Of a stretch of DNA of 64,000 nucleotides, positions 11,501-26,500 are shown one piece after another; within the stretch, counting starts at the first letter, position 1, and every line of letters starts with the position of its first letter. Under the pieces are notes generated by a model. The model was not told the origin of the DNA. It worked only from the letters and a program-made list of their open reading frames with translations, and made no database searches. A program made the translations under genes and the position numbers. This DNA is from Boswellia sacra. Taxonomy: Eukaryota > Streptophyta > Magnoliopsida > Sapindales > Burseraceae. The stretch is from NCBI GenBank assembly GCA_013180625.2, contig SNVD02003203.1, positions 1 through 64,000 of the forward strand, written 5' to 3'.

Positions 11501-14500
11501 GAATCTTCTGATATTTGGGATATAGAACCTTTGAGGTGTGGTCCACAAGGAATTTCAAAAGACATGTCATGTCTGCTTCATCTGTTCTGTGCCACCTATT
11601 CACACCTGCTGCTAGTTCTTGATGACATAGAGTTCTATGAGAAACAGGTAAACTAGTCATATGTTTTTGTCGCCATTTGAAGTTGTAATGATATTTATTT
11701 TCATCATTTTGTGACATGATTTAGGTTCCGTTCACACTGGAGCAGCAACGAAAAATTGCATCAATGCTTAATAATCTGGTATATAATGGCTTGAAACAAA
11801 GTACTGGTCATCAGAGTAGGCCCCTTATGGATTCTGCAATCAGATGCTTGCATTTGATGTATGAAAGGGATTGCAGGCACCAGTTTTGCCCCCCTCTTTT
11901 GTGGGTTTCACCTGCTAGAGAAACCCGGCCTCCAATTCAAGTTGCTGCAAGAACTCATGAAGTTTTGTCAGCTAACATGAGATCAGACGATGCCTCCACT
12001 GGTCCATGCATTGATTCTGTTATCACCACCACTCCCCATGTCTATCCATTTGAAGAAAGGTTAGTTTGTAAACTTGACAACTTCAGCATCCTTCTATTGT
12101 TCTAACTCACCACACTCCTAGAATTGCAATATGAAAATATAATTGGTTAACATTTGAGTAGTTTCTTCTATGGATATTCATCATTAATATATTTGTTCTC
12201 TGAATCAGCCTTGGTGTAAATGGTCCCTAATGCATGAGGCAATGAGATCTCTTAGCTTCACTTTTAACAGCATCCATTTCCAATTATCAGTGGAGACATC
12301 TGATTGGCATATAATGATGTATTATAGACCTTGCTATCTATTGGCTATATATTACAAATTTTCTTTTTCAATCTTCTATAAAAGAATGTGTTGTAGCAAA
12401 TGAGTAGACGATATCGCATAACTCAAAATCTAAACTTTTGATTATCTATAACTGGCTGTAACAGATAGTAGTGGATTGTGAAAGATGTATGGTTATGTAT
12501 ATAATAGTGGTATATAGCAGATTATTTTTTGGTATTAGTGTAGGGATGCGAGCAGTAGGGGTGGCAATTCGTGTTCGCAGGTTGTGTCGAGCTGTGACAC
12601 GATAAAGATTGACCCAACACGAACACAACCCGTTTATTATTCGTGTCACTATGAAACGACACGAACATGACACGATTATTAAACGGGTAACACGACACGA
12701 TATGCTAACACGAATAATAAACGGGTCGTAATCGTGTTAGACACGAACTCGTCCGGTCTAACACGATTAAGACACGTTTACATTATTGACACGACCCGAT
12801 TGACACGATTATGACCCGTTAATATGATTATGACACGTTCCAGAATTAGATTTTCAGCTTTTGTTAAATGACAAAAATATCCTAAGTTTTAAAATTTATC
12901 AAGTTTTTAAAATTCTATTTTTATTTTAAAATTTGGATACATGTGGGGACTAAAATGTCTAAAAAGTTTAGTATTTTTAAATTTAATATGTAATCGTGTA
13001 AATATTCGTGTTATCGGTCAATCGTGTATAATATGTATTCGTGTTATTCGTGTTATTCGTGTTACTAATGTCATAATCGTGTTCGTGTCAATTTTCATGT
13101 TAATCGTGTCAATCGTGTATACTATGTATTCGTGTTATTCGTATTACTCATGTCATAATCGTGTTCGTGTCATAATCGTGTTCGCGTGTTGAAAACTCTC
13201 AACCTGAACACGACACGATTAATAAACGGGTTGACATCTTCGACACGAACACGAAATGCCAAAACTCAAACCCGCTTAAACCAGTGTTGTGTCAAGTCGT
13301 GTTCGCGTGTCGTGTCAAAAATTAACACTCATAGTGAGCAGGTGTGTGCCTGTTATATGTATTCATGTGTGTATATGCAAATATATATGAGTTGTTAGTT
13401 GATTGTGTTGAGAGAGAGAGGTAGAAACGAATTTAAGAGAAATATTTTTGTGTGTATTCCATTGTAAATAGGTGTACATATATATAGCACAATAAGGGGA
13501 AATAAAATAGGAAAGAGAGAATCAAATATGTATCTAATAGGAATACAATCTAAATTTCTATATAGAGATTTAACACTCCCCCTCAAGTTGTAGTATAGAT
13601 ATTCTCGATGCCTAACTTAGAACATAGATGAAAAAAAACTTCTTTATGAACTGCCTTGGTAAAAAGATCTCCAATTTGGTCTTCAGACTTAACATAAAGA
13701 GTGATAATCTCTTCATTCATTACAGCCTCATGAAAAAAGTGACAATCTACTTCGATGTGTTTAGTTCTTTCATGAAAAACTAGATTGCTAGCAATATATG
13801 TTGCAGCCATATTATCACAAAACATTTTTAATGGCTTTTTTAAATCAATTCCAATCTCAATTAAGAAATTCTTGACCCACATAATCTCACATGTTGTATG
13901 AGCCATAGCACGATACTTTGCCTCTGCATTAGATCTCGTAACTGCATTTTGTTTCTTGCTTCTCCGAGTCACTAGATTGTTTTCTAAGAAGGTACAATAT
14001 CTACTTGTGGACTTCCTATCAGTTTTGGATCCAGCCCAATCAACATCAGAATACCCAACAATTTCCAACTCTTTACCTTTCTTGTAAAGAATTCCTTTAC
14101 CAACGAACTGTTTCAGATATCGTAGAATTCTACATACCGCTTCCCAATGGATCTTCTTTGGATTTTGTATATACTGACTAACTGCTCCCACTGTAAAAGT
14201 AATATAAGGTCTAGTGACAGTAAGATAAATCAACTCTCCCATAAGACTTTTATATCTTTTCTTATCTTCAAAATTTGGATTGCTGTCACCATCCAATATT
14301 ACGTTAGGATCCATAGGGGTCTCTATTGGCTTAGATCCTAACATACCTGTCTCATCAAGTAAGTCTTGCACATACTTTCTCTGAGACAAAATGATACCTT
14401 CTTTATTCCTAAAAACTTCAATACCAAGAAAGTATCTGAGTTGTCCCAAGTCTTTTGTTTGAAAATGTGTTTTTAGATGTCTTTTCACTTCTCCTATGCC

Positions 14501-17500
14501 ATTAGAATTACTTCCAGTCACAATGATATCATCTACATACACCACAAGTATAACAATATTTGATCTTGTATGTTTAACAAATACTGAGTGATCAGATTGA
14601 CAACGGGAGAAGTTGATCGAAGCCAAAGCGCTACTCAATTTTTCAAACCAGGCCCTAGGTGAATGCTTCAGATCATAAATAGCCTTCTGTAACTTACAAA
14701 CATAGTTGGTTAACTCTCCCTGACCAACAAATCCAGGTGGTTGCTCCATATAAACCTCCTCGTGTAAATCACCATACAAGAAGGCATTTTTGACATCTAG
14801 CTGGAAGAGGGGCTAGCCAAAAAACTCAGCGAGGGAAATGAGAATACGAACTGAATTGATTCTGGCAACAGGAGAAAAAGTATCACCATAATCAACACCA
14901 TAAGTTTAAGTGTACCCTTTAGCAACAAGACGGGCTTTTAAGCATTCAATAGTACCATCAGGATGATATTTGATAACAAAGACCCAACGACAACCAACCA
15001 CTTCTTTACCGTCTGGTAATTTTTGTAACTCCCATGTACCACGATCACAGAGAGCTGACATCTCATTTTTCATAGCTTTCCTCCAGCCAGGATGAGCCAA
15101 AGCTTCCTGGTAATTTTTAGGAATAGAAACCACAGACAAACACAAAGCAAAGGAGCGAGTAGACAATGATAAGGTATTAAAGGAGACAAACTGAGAGATA
15201 GGATACCTCTGAGAATTTCTAGTATCTTTGTGAAGAGCAATAGGGAGATCAAGATCTGAATACTCATTTGTAGGAGGAGTCGGATCTGGAGTAGAAGCAG
15301 AAGCTTGAGTGACAAGCAGATCAGTGAGCGGTAAATCATCTTGTGTAGCACGCGATTGATGTGGTTTTCGCCTAGAATAAACTAAGAGCGGTGGAGTTGA
15401 GGGACACGGTAGAACTGACACCGGTATCGGAGGATTAACTAAATCAGTATCAAGTTTAGAACCACTCGATGAAAAATATGGTGTGGATTGAAAAAAGGTG
15501 ATATTTGCACTAACAAAAGTTTTTCCCGAGCAAGGGTCAAGACATTTGTAATCTTTCTGAGTTCCAGAATACCCAAAAAAAATACATTTGGTGGACTGAG
15601 GAGACAGTTTATCAGAAATTCTATGAAGATGGACAAGACAAATACAACAAAAAATACAAGGAGGAAGAGGAAAAACAGGTTGATTAGGGAATAAGATGGA
15701 GTACGGAGACTGAAAATTCAAGACAGAAGAAGGAATCCGATTAATGAGATAACAGACGGTAAGTAAAGCTTTTCCCCAATATTTTTATGGGACTTTCATA
15801 TGAAATAACAGAGTTCGAGCCACATCTAACAAATGTCTATTTTTTCGCTCAGCAACTCTATTTTGCTGAGGGGTGTAAGCACATGATGTTTGTTGTAAGA
15901 TCCCATTAGTGCTACAAAAAGTAGATAACGAGGAAGAAGTATATTCTAAAGCATTATCAGAACGTAAAACTTTAATAGAAATACCAAACTGAGTCTTTAT
16001 TTCATTGTAAAACATTTGAAACATACTAGGGACCTCAGATTGATCTTTTAACAAATACAACCAAGTAACCCTAGAATGATCATCCACAAAGGATACAAAA
16101 TATTTAAACTTATGACTGTTTGTAACTCGACAAGGACCTCATACATCTGAGTGAACTAAATCAAACGGTTGGTCAGTAATTTTGTTGACTTGACTATGAA
16201 ACGAAAAACGAGAATGTTTACCTAACTAACAAGACTCAAATTCAATTTGAGTTGGACTAGAAAAACTCATATGTTGAAGCAATTTATTTGAAGGGTGACC
16301 TAAACGACAATGTCATTGTTCTGGAGAGACAGAAGAAGCAAGAGCTGTATGAGAGGACGAAAGTGCTTTAAACAAGTGATAAACGCCATTCTTTTCATGC
16401 CCGCCACCAATTATCTTCCTCGTACCAAGATCTTGAAAAATACAATGGGATGGAAAAAAAGTGACTGAACAATTTAAATTATTAGTTAACTGGCTAACGG
16501 ATAAAAGATTAACAGGAAATCTAGGAACATGTAACACCGAAGATAAATGAAAACTAGATGTACGAATGGTTTCAGACCTTTGTACTTGGGTTTTAGAACT
16601 ATCAGCAAGAACGACTGATGACTGTTTGTTAGAAGGGATAAATAAACTAAAAAGAGAATTATTATCAGTCATGTGAGAAGAAGCTCCAGAGTCTATAATC
16701 CAATGATGTGGGTTCGAAGAAGAAAATAAGGCAGTGGACCTACCTGTTTGGACTGAAGAAGCGGAAGGCTCACCGGCTGGTTGACTTTCAGATTTTTGAG
16801 CAGACTGCGCAGAAGGTGGAGCATGAGAGTTAGATGAATTACCAACGGAAAGACGTTCCTCGGAGCTTTGATTTGCCCATTCAAGTTTTTCAAACTTATC
16901 CCAACACTTTTCTAAAGGTTTATTAAGTCTACCATAATAGGAACAAGGAACTCTTCCACCTCGACCTCTAACACGCCCTTTACTCCGTCCAGAAAAGGAT
17001 TCTCTGTCTCGACTACCAGACACAACTAAGGCAGAGGCTTCCTGATTATGTTGAGAGGTAGGTAACCGTTGGAGTCGAGTATATGCAGTTTTAAGACTTG
17101 GGAGATCTTCTTAGTCAAGATACTATTCTTAGCACTTTGATAAATAGGATTTAAGCTAGACAGGAACTTAATAACAAATAATTCCTCTTGTTGTTTACGT
17201 AATGTCTCAACATCAGTAGTAATAGAATGATAAGAGTTAAATTCACCCATTAATCTTTCGATTTCTCCTAAATATTCACTTAATATTCTAGCACCTTGCT
17301 AACAAGAAAATAAAGTAAACATAAAAAATGTTAGAGACATTTTGAGAGCCGCCAAACCTGTCTTGAAGTGAATTCTACAACTCTTTGGTAGTATCAACCC
17401 ACATCACAGTTGCTGCAAGTGATGGCTCCATACTGTTCCACAACCATGTAGCAATCAAATTGTTTTCCTGAATCCATTTAGCATGCTCCTTTGAATCAGA

Positions 17501-20500
17501 CGATGGAGGATCTTGTGTAAGATAATTATGTTTCCTTTGGCCAATTAAATATTTGGTGACTGCTTTTGCCCATAACTTGTAATTGGAGTCATTCAATTTT
17601 ACGGCTGTGATGGAACCACCAACTCCAGGAGAATTAGAGGACAGTTGAGAAGCCATGGAAACCTCAAACACAATTTTCAATCAGATTTAGGTGAGACTTC
17701 AGTTTTCTGACGATCAGAAAATTCTTCCAGTGGAAAAATTTTCTGGCAGATTTTTTTTTTAAAACACAGACAGAGAGGTTTTATTCATCATTTACCAGTG
17801 ACTTTAATAGAGTGATTTCTGGCCATATTTGAACTAAGCAGCATATTTTTCGATTATCGAAGAATTTTTCCAGTAGAGTTTTTCGGCGGAGGCAGAGGGC
17901 TTTTGGTCTCCAGCGCCCGGCGATCTAAGACATGCAGGCGGTGATTGTCACCGTTGACCGGAGGTGGCTGATTTGAAGGGTTAGGGGCGATGACAGTAAA
18001 GTGACGAACGGTTTTTTGGGCGATTTGAAGGGTTTTCGGTGAGATTCTAGTGACGGTGATGAAGGAAAGAATGATGGGGACGGTCCGATCTACAAATTGA
18101 TGTATTTGGTGATAGGTGTTGCGCCGGTGGACGGTGATGAACAGTAACTACGGCGTTAAACAGTAATAAACAGTAACTCTGTTTGGGGTTTATGAAATTT
18201 ATGATGAATTTGGCGGAACGATATTAGACTCTGATACCATGTTGAGAGAGAGAGGCAGAAACGAATTTAGGAGAAATATTTTTGTGTGTATTCCATTGTA
18301 AATAGGTGTACATATATATAGTACAATAAGGGAAAATAAAATAGGAAAGAGAGAATCAAATATGTATCTAATAGGAACACAATCCTAAATTCCTATTTAA
18401 AGATTTAACAGATTGCTTACAAACTTTTTTCACCTTGCTAGCATATCTTCACAAGGGTTTTTTTTTTTTAAATATAATTATTATTTTATTATAAATTTTT
18501 AATGGAATTCTTGATAGAATCGAAGGCACCATTGCAAGGAAATTGTCACTATCACTAATAGAAACAGAAGAATACAAAGGAATGTTAAAGAGCTTGTTTG
18601 TTTCCATTTAAAAAAAAAAACAGTTTTATGAAAACACACATATACTAATACGTTTTAATCAATATCAATCACATATCATTTTCAAAATTTAAAAAAAAAA
18701 ATTAGAACTAACCACATATTTTTTTTTTCCAAATTTTAAAAGCAAAAACTCAAAATACACAAATCTCTAAGCATCAAGAGGCTTAACTCTCTCCCAGGTG
18801 ACTTAGCTCCAATTTCTCACTAGAAATACCCCCCTTTTCTCTTTCTCCTCTGCTCTTATTCCCTTCCCATATTCTAACAGAATTTAAGAAACTCTCTAAC
18901 TGTGCAATCACACAGTAGATCCCCTTAACTAACTAAATTCCCTGCTTGGCACACCTGGCATATGTAAAATGTATGGGTGGCTAATCAAATTCCTTGACTT
19001 ATTTTTCTTTGTTTTTGATAATTCCCTTAAATTTGGCAGTCTTTTGCATTTCTTAGCTGCTTAATCATTTGTTTAAAACATTCACTTTCAAATTTTTATC
19101 TATTATCTACTGATATTATGTAAAGAAACTAAAACCTACATGCTGATTATATTAAAGTAAGAGGTGAGACTCGGAAATTTATGTTATATGGAAGATTTTT
19201 GGAACTTCAAAGCTTGTTCTAGCAATTTAATATCAAGTTTGAGTTTTATTTGAACTGGCCAAAAAGATTTCTTTTTTTGACAAATTTCATGTCTTCGCAG
19301 AGTTGAGATGTTTCGAGAGTTTGTCAGTATGGATAAAGTCTCACGAAAAATGGCTGGTGAAGTGGTAGGACCTGGTTCAAGATCAATTGAGATAGTAGTT
19401 CGTCGAGGTCATATTGTTGAAGATGGCTTTCGACAATTAAATTCCCTTGGGTCAAGTTTGAAGTCATCCATTCATGTTTCGTTTGTTAGTGAATGTGGCG
19501 TTCCAGAGGCTGGCCTGGACTATGGTGGACTTTCAAAAGAGTTTCTAACTGATATATCAAAATCAGCTTTTGCTCCTGAGTAAGTTGACACGATGATCAT
19601 GTTATTTCTGGATTTCTTATATTGCCATTTGTAAATCTAAATCACAGATATTGGGTATATAGTGATGTGGCTATTTGTTCTAAATTATTATCTAAGGTAT
19701 GGGCTTTTTGCCCAAACCTCAACTTCCGACAGACTTCTAGTCCCTAATGCAGCTGCAAGATATCTAGAGAATGGTATCCAAATGTTTGAGTTCCTTGGAA
19801 GAGTTGTTGGTAAAGCACTTTATGAAGGAATATTACTTGATTATGCCTTTTCACATGTCTTTGTACAAAAGCTGTTAGGCCGATATAGCTTTCTCGACGA
19901 ACTATCAACACTTGATCCGGAGCTTTATAGGAATCTCATCTATGTCAAGGTAAACCATTGTGGTGAATAATATTGTGATTGGACATGAATTGATTTGTTT
20001 ATTCTTGTTCCTTGTTCATTGACTCTTTAATATGACATTACTAGTTAATTTGTGAGTTTGCAGATTGCTCGATAAGGTTCATGCCAGTGGTAAAGGTGGA
20101 AATATGCTGCTGATGTTTTATTTGTATTCCAAACAAGTGATAAGAAAATGCTTTATAGAATAATGAGCTTGATTGATTTTTCACCATTTAGTAACAGTAA
20201 AGACTCATGCTCCTACTTTAGAACTGTAAAAGCTTTCCAAATAGTAAGACTGCAGTAATTTTGAGTAGTAGACTCGTGGCTCAATAATGCGTTAGAAAAC
20301 AGCCTCCCAAGATTTGTGTAAAGTCTCCCTTTCCATCATGAGCTGGATTGTTTGAAATTGGTTATTATTGGATCCTTTTCAAGTGTTTTACGCGGTTCTC
20401 AATTCTTTTTATTTTTTAATATTAAATGAGATCTGTTTAATTTTCTAAGTTTTGTACGTGTTTGGTATGCGTATTTTTACTTTACGATTATTCAAATAGT

Positions 20501-23500
20501 GACATTTTATGCATCAATCTGTTACACAGCATTATGGTGGCGATGTCAAGGACCTCTGTCTGGATTTCACAGTTACAGAAGAGTCATTTGGTAAACGGCA
20601 TGTTATCGAGCTTAAACCTGGTGGCAATGATACTGGTGTGACAAATGAGAACAAGATGCAATATGTTCATGCAATGGCAGACTATAAACTCAACCGACAG
20701 GTCTATTTAGAAATATATATTTATTTTTCTTAGGATTAGATAGGGAAATGTATGTATTTGTGTAATATTAAAATTACCATCTTCTCTAATTTGAATTGCA
20801 GATACTGCCCTTTTCAAATGCATTTTACAGAGGGTTAACTGATCTCATATCACCAGCTTGGTTGAAGTTATTCAATGCAAGTGAATTCAATCAGGTATTT
20901 TCCCTTTATTCATGCAGTGTTTTTCTTTCTTAAATGTCAATGACATGTAGCTGTCAGTGTGGTTGCTTATAAATAAATATTGAAATTACTCAACTCACTT
21001 ATGCTTATTTTGTAATGTCACGATAATAGGATGTCAAAGAAAAAATGTTAAAAGGATTAATATATTTATGTCCACAGGCTGGGTCTTATTTCCAAACTTT
21101 TGGGATGGTTTAAATATAAGTTAACCTGAAAGAGACAGAACTTCTTGAAACAGATATGTGGCTTATGTGTCTATCAAATAAGTGGCACTGTTCTGGGTCG
21201 GATTTCTCATATTTGTAATTGTCGGCTCATGAAGTTGATCCTCGTTCTCCTTTATTACTTATGTGAATTTTAGTGATGTTATAGATAATTCCAGCCTTAA
21301 ATGTTTAGAAAATATTCCTTATACACAACTGTTAAAAGAAAGAAAATAAAGAGAGAAAAGATGCTGAATATTGCTGTGTATTATTGATATGTGAGATTTA
21401 CATATATATAGTAGAAAAATCAAAGCAAACTATTAAATAAAATCACTCACAATCAATACATATTTTCAGCATCTATAATAGAATTATTATAATCTAAAAC
21501 TTCTATGTAAGTTCTAACACTCTTCTTTAAGTTGGAACATAGATATTTTTAATGCCCGACTTGGAAACAAAGAATGCAAATTGATATTTGAGGACTCTTT
21601 TCACCAAAACATGAACTTCAGAGTCATTCAACTTCACAACAGTGTGATAGACCACCCATTAGGGTCACTTACACTAGACGCGCCAAGAGAGAGAATTATA
21701 GGAATTAGTTGTGCTGTGGGAAAGGAAAACCAGGCAGTTACCAAAAGTAAGAGAGAGAGTGTGAGTTTGTTAAAATTCTGTTACGGAGGAATTAGAATAA
21801 AGGAGAACCAAGGGGGGAAGTGAGGACAGATTATTATTGATCAGTTCATTTCTTTCTCTGGGAGAGAGCTAGGCCTCTCAAATGCCTAGCAATATTCTAT
21901 AAATACAATCTTCTCCTATTCGAATGAAATACTTTAACTAAATTCCTAAAAGATTCTATCAAAAGTGGTATCAGAGCACTCACCTGGGTATGGCTGGGAA
22001 AAACACCTCTACCGCTCGTCTAGATTCTGTGGAGGAGAGAGTAGAACTAGTATATGGCAAATTAAAAAAGAGACGACTTCCAGTTCTGGAGAAGAGTTTA
22101 GCTGTGATTCTGGAGAAGTTGACAGTCTTGAACAAGATAGATCGGTTGGTGCGGCAGTTGGAGGGATCTCCCTTAGGTTCAAACACAACTGCTGAGCCAT
22201 CTCGGACTCCAGAGGGGACATCCCTCTTCACCATGGGAAAATCACATATAGAGGATGAGAAGGGGGAGGGAAGCAGCGACAACACTCACAAGACTGATTG
22301 GAGGTTTAATGGCCGGATGAGGCGTTTGGAGATGCCGATTTTTTACGGAGTTGACCCAGATGGATGGATTTTTAGGGTGGAAAGGTATTTCACTCTAAAT
22401 CTTCTAAATCCCGCAGAGAAGATGGAAGCAACAGTGATCTGTTTAAAAGGGGAGGCGTTGGCGTGGTTTCAATAGGAAGATCGGCGTGGACCGGTGCGAG
22501 ATTGGGAGGAGTTAAAGAAGTTGATGTTGAATCGATTCCGATCATCTCAAGAAGAAACAATCTGTGAACAGTTTCTGGCACTCCGGCAAGTTGGAACAGT
22601 GAGAGATTATCGGCGTCAGTTTGAGGTATTGGCCGCTCCTCTGATCGATGTCTCCAATTCAGTGCTGGAAGGCAGCTTTGTTAATGGCTTGAAGCCAGAA
22701 ATCAAGGCTGAAGTTCGCATGATACAACCTAGTGGGCTAGGCCGGCTTATGGATTTGGCCGAAATGGTGGAGGACCGTAACCAGCTACTGAAACAAGCCA
22801 AGGGCATTTCTGCTCAGGCTTTCCACAAAAGCTCGCCCAATTCCATGGCTTCTAACACGAGAAGTACAATTCCTCAATTTAACAGAAGTTCTTCACCAGT
22901 GCAGCGAGCTCCAGCTCTAAATTTTTACCCTTCTTTCAAGCGAATGTCCGATTCAAAATTGCAAAAAAAAAAAAAAAAGAGAAAACGGTTGTGCTACCGT
23001 TGTGATGAAAAATTCTCTCCAGGCCACAAATGCAGAAACAAGGAGCTTCAAGTGCTAATTATCAGTGATGACATAGAGCTGTTGAATGAGGATGGAAGGG
23101 ATGCTAAAGCTGATTCAAGAGAGGAGACGGGAATAGGGGACACGGTGGAACTTTCAATCAATTCTGTGGTAGGATTAACTTCACCTCATACTATGAAGAT
23201 TAGAGGAAGGATTGCTAACCATGAAATAATTATATTAATCGACTGTGGTGCAACTCATAATTTTATTTCGGTGGATTTGTTGAGGCAACTGGGCATTCCT
23301 AAAGTGGGTACTAGTAGCTATGGGGTATTGATAGGTATAGGGATGGCAGTTAAAGGAGAAGGAATCTGTAAAGGGGTTGTTTTATCATTGTAGAATGTTG
23401 AAATTGTAGAAGATTTTTTGCCTTCGCAGTTAGGAAGCTCAGATGTGATCCTGGGGGTGCAATGGTTAGCAACTCTAGGGAATATGCAGGTGAATTGGAA

Positions 23501-26500
23501 AGCTCTTACTATGGTGTTTAGTATAGGAGGTGTAAAAGTTACTTTGCAAGGAGACCCAGGTTTGAGTAAGTCATTGGTTTCTCTTAACACTTTGATGAAA
23601 GCTTTTAAAGGACAAGGAGAAGGGGTATTACTGGAATTGGCAGCCATGAACATGGAAACATAACCCCTCCGGAAGGCTATACCTGATCCAATTATTGAGG
23701 TGTTGCAGCAGTATAAACATGTTTTTCAATGGTCTGGAGAGATGCCACCCCATAGAACAAGAGACCATGCTATTGCTCTACAGCCTAACACTTCTCCTGT
23801 GAGTGTACGACCCTACAGATATCCTCACATTCAAAAAAATGAAATTGAAATTTGGTCAGAGAAATGTTAGCAGCAGGCATAATTCAATCAAGCTACAGAC
23901 CCTTTTCTAGCCCTGTCTTACTAGTTAAAAAAAGGATGGGAGTCGGAGGTTCTGTGTTGATTACTGAGCTCTCAACAAGGTAACTGTACCGGATAAATTT
24001 CCTATCCCTGCTATTGATGAACTGCTTGATGAATTGCATGGGGCAAAACTATTCTCCAAATTGGATTTGAAGTTTGGTTATCATCAATTACGTGTGCGAC
24101 CATAGGATGTTCCAAAAACTGCATTTCGCATGCATGAAGGCCACTATGAGTTTTTAGTCATGCCTTTCGGGCTGACTAATGCCCCTGCCACCTTTTAGGC
24201 TTTAATGAATGAAATTTTCAAGGAATATTTGCGGAAGTTTGTTTTAGTATTTTTTGATGATATTCTATTGTACAGCAAATCATTGGAGGAGCACTTAGGG
24301 CATTTGGGGAGTGTATTGAATGTGTTGGCTACAAACAAACTGTTTGCTAATGAAAAGAAGTGTTTATTTGGCCACTGCAAATTGGAGTACCTTGACCACA
24401 TTATTTCTAGTGATGGTGTAGCTGCTGATAGGTCTAAAGTTGAAGCTATGTTACAATGGCCGAGTCCAAAATCGCTTAAGGAATTAAGAGGATTTTTGGG
24501 TCTCACGGGTTATTATCGACGCTTTGCTCAAGGATATAGAACGATAGCCAAACCTCTAACTGATAGGTTAAAAAAAGATTGCTTTTCATGGGACGGGGAG
24601 GCAGAAACAGCATTCTGCAAGCTTAAACAGGCCATGACCACAGTTCCGGTTCTCGCATTACCTGATTTTACACAGCCTTTTGTCATGGAAACTGATGCTT
24701 CAGGACATGGATTGGGGGCTGTTTTGACGCAACAACAACGCCCTATTGCTTATTACAATCAGGTATTACCACAAAGAGCTCAATTCAAGTCTATTTATGA
24801 ACGTGTACTTATGGCTATACTGTTTGCAGTTCAAAAGTGGAGACACTATCTGTTGGGCAGAAAATTCATAATTAGAACAGATCAAAAAAGTTTAAGGTTT
24901 TTGTTGGATCAGAGGTTGGTGTGTATGGAGTATCAAAAATGGCTTACTTAGCTAATGTGATAAGATTTTGAGATTGTTTATTGTCCAGGCCTTGAAAATA
25001 AGGCTGTTGATGCCTTATCTCGGAGAGAATTACCTCCCTCTATAATGGCTTTGACAGTGCCTCAAGTGCTTCAATTGCAAGACATTAAAACTCAAGTAGC
25101 CTCGGATCCTAAATTAATGCCGATTGTGGCTGCCTTACAACAGAATTCTACTTCTAGGCCTGGTTATTCCTTGGTGCAACGTCAGCTTCTCTTTAAAAAT
25201 CGATTGGTGCTGCCTAAGGGCTCTTCCCTAATTCCTTTGGTGTTACATGAGTTTCATGATAGCTATATAGGAGGACATTCGGGTTTCTTGAAAACTTACA
25301 AGAGGATCACATCCAATTTGTATTGGGCAGGCATGAAGAGAGACATCCAAACGTATATAGCCAATTGTTCTACATGCCAACAGATCAGGTATTTGGCATT
25401 GTCTCCTGCAGGTTTATTGCAGCCTCTTCCAATTCCAGACCAGGTTTGGGATGACTTAACAATCGATTTTGTGGAGGGTTTACCTAAGTCTGATAGTGTG
25501 CATACTATTTTAGTAGTGGTAGACCGAATGAGTAAGTATGGTCACTTTATTGGCTTAAAGCATCCATTCACTGCACAATCCGTGGCTGTGGTGTTCTTTC
25601 GAGAAGTAGTACGTCTCCATGGCATTCCTAAGTCCATTGTTTCGGATTGAGACAAGATTTTCATAAGAACATTTTGGGAAGAACTATTCAGATTACAAGG
25701 AACAAAGCTAAAACGGAGTACAGCGTATCATCTACAAACGGATGGCCAAACCGAAGTGGTCAATCGATGTGTGGAAACTTATTTGCATTGTTTCGCTAAT
25801 TCCAAGCCGTGAAAATGAGCTTGCTGGCTGCCTTGGGCAGAATATTGGTACAAAACCTCTTTTCATACGGCCACAAAGTTGAATCCTTTCCGCATCCTTT
25901 ATGGTCGTGATCCTCTTCCTCTGTTACGCTATGAATCCGATAGAACAGTCATCTCCTCTATAGACCAACATCTTCAAGAGCGAAATATTATGTTGGATGA
26001 ACTAAAAATGCAGCTTGACCGAGTGCAACAAAAGATGAAGACCTCAGCGCATAAACACCGCTGTTCTATGCAGTTTGAAGTCAGTGAGAAAGTGTATCTT
26101 AAGTTACGCCTATATAGACAGACATCTTTAGCATCACATCGCAATGCTAAACTTGCTCCTCGTTTTTATGGACCTTATGAGGTATTAGCTAAAGTGGGCA
26201 AAGTGTCATACAAGCTCAAACTTCCTGACACAGCTTCTATTCACCCTGTGTTCCATGTCTTCCAACTTCGTCAAGCTTCTGACGATTCTCCGGTAGCAAC
26301 ACAACTTCCTCTACAATTGACTGCCGAGCTGGTATTCTTGTTGGAACCTGAAGCGGTTGTAGGAGTACGACGTGGGAAATCAAATGATTCTCATGCTTTG
26401 GAAGTTTTGGTCCGTTGGAAAGACCTACCTGATTTTGAAGCTACTTGAGAACCTTATGAGTTGATTAAGAATCAATTTCCAGATTTTCACCTTGAGGATA

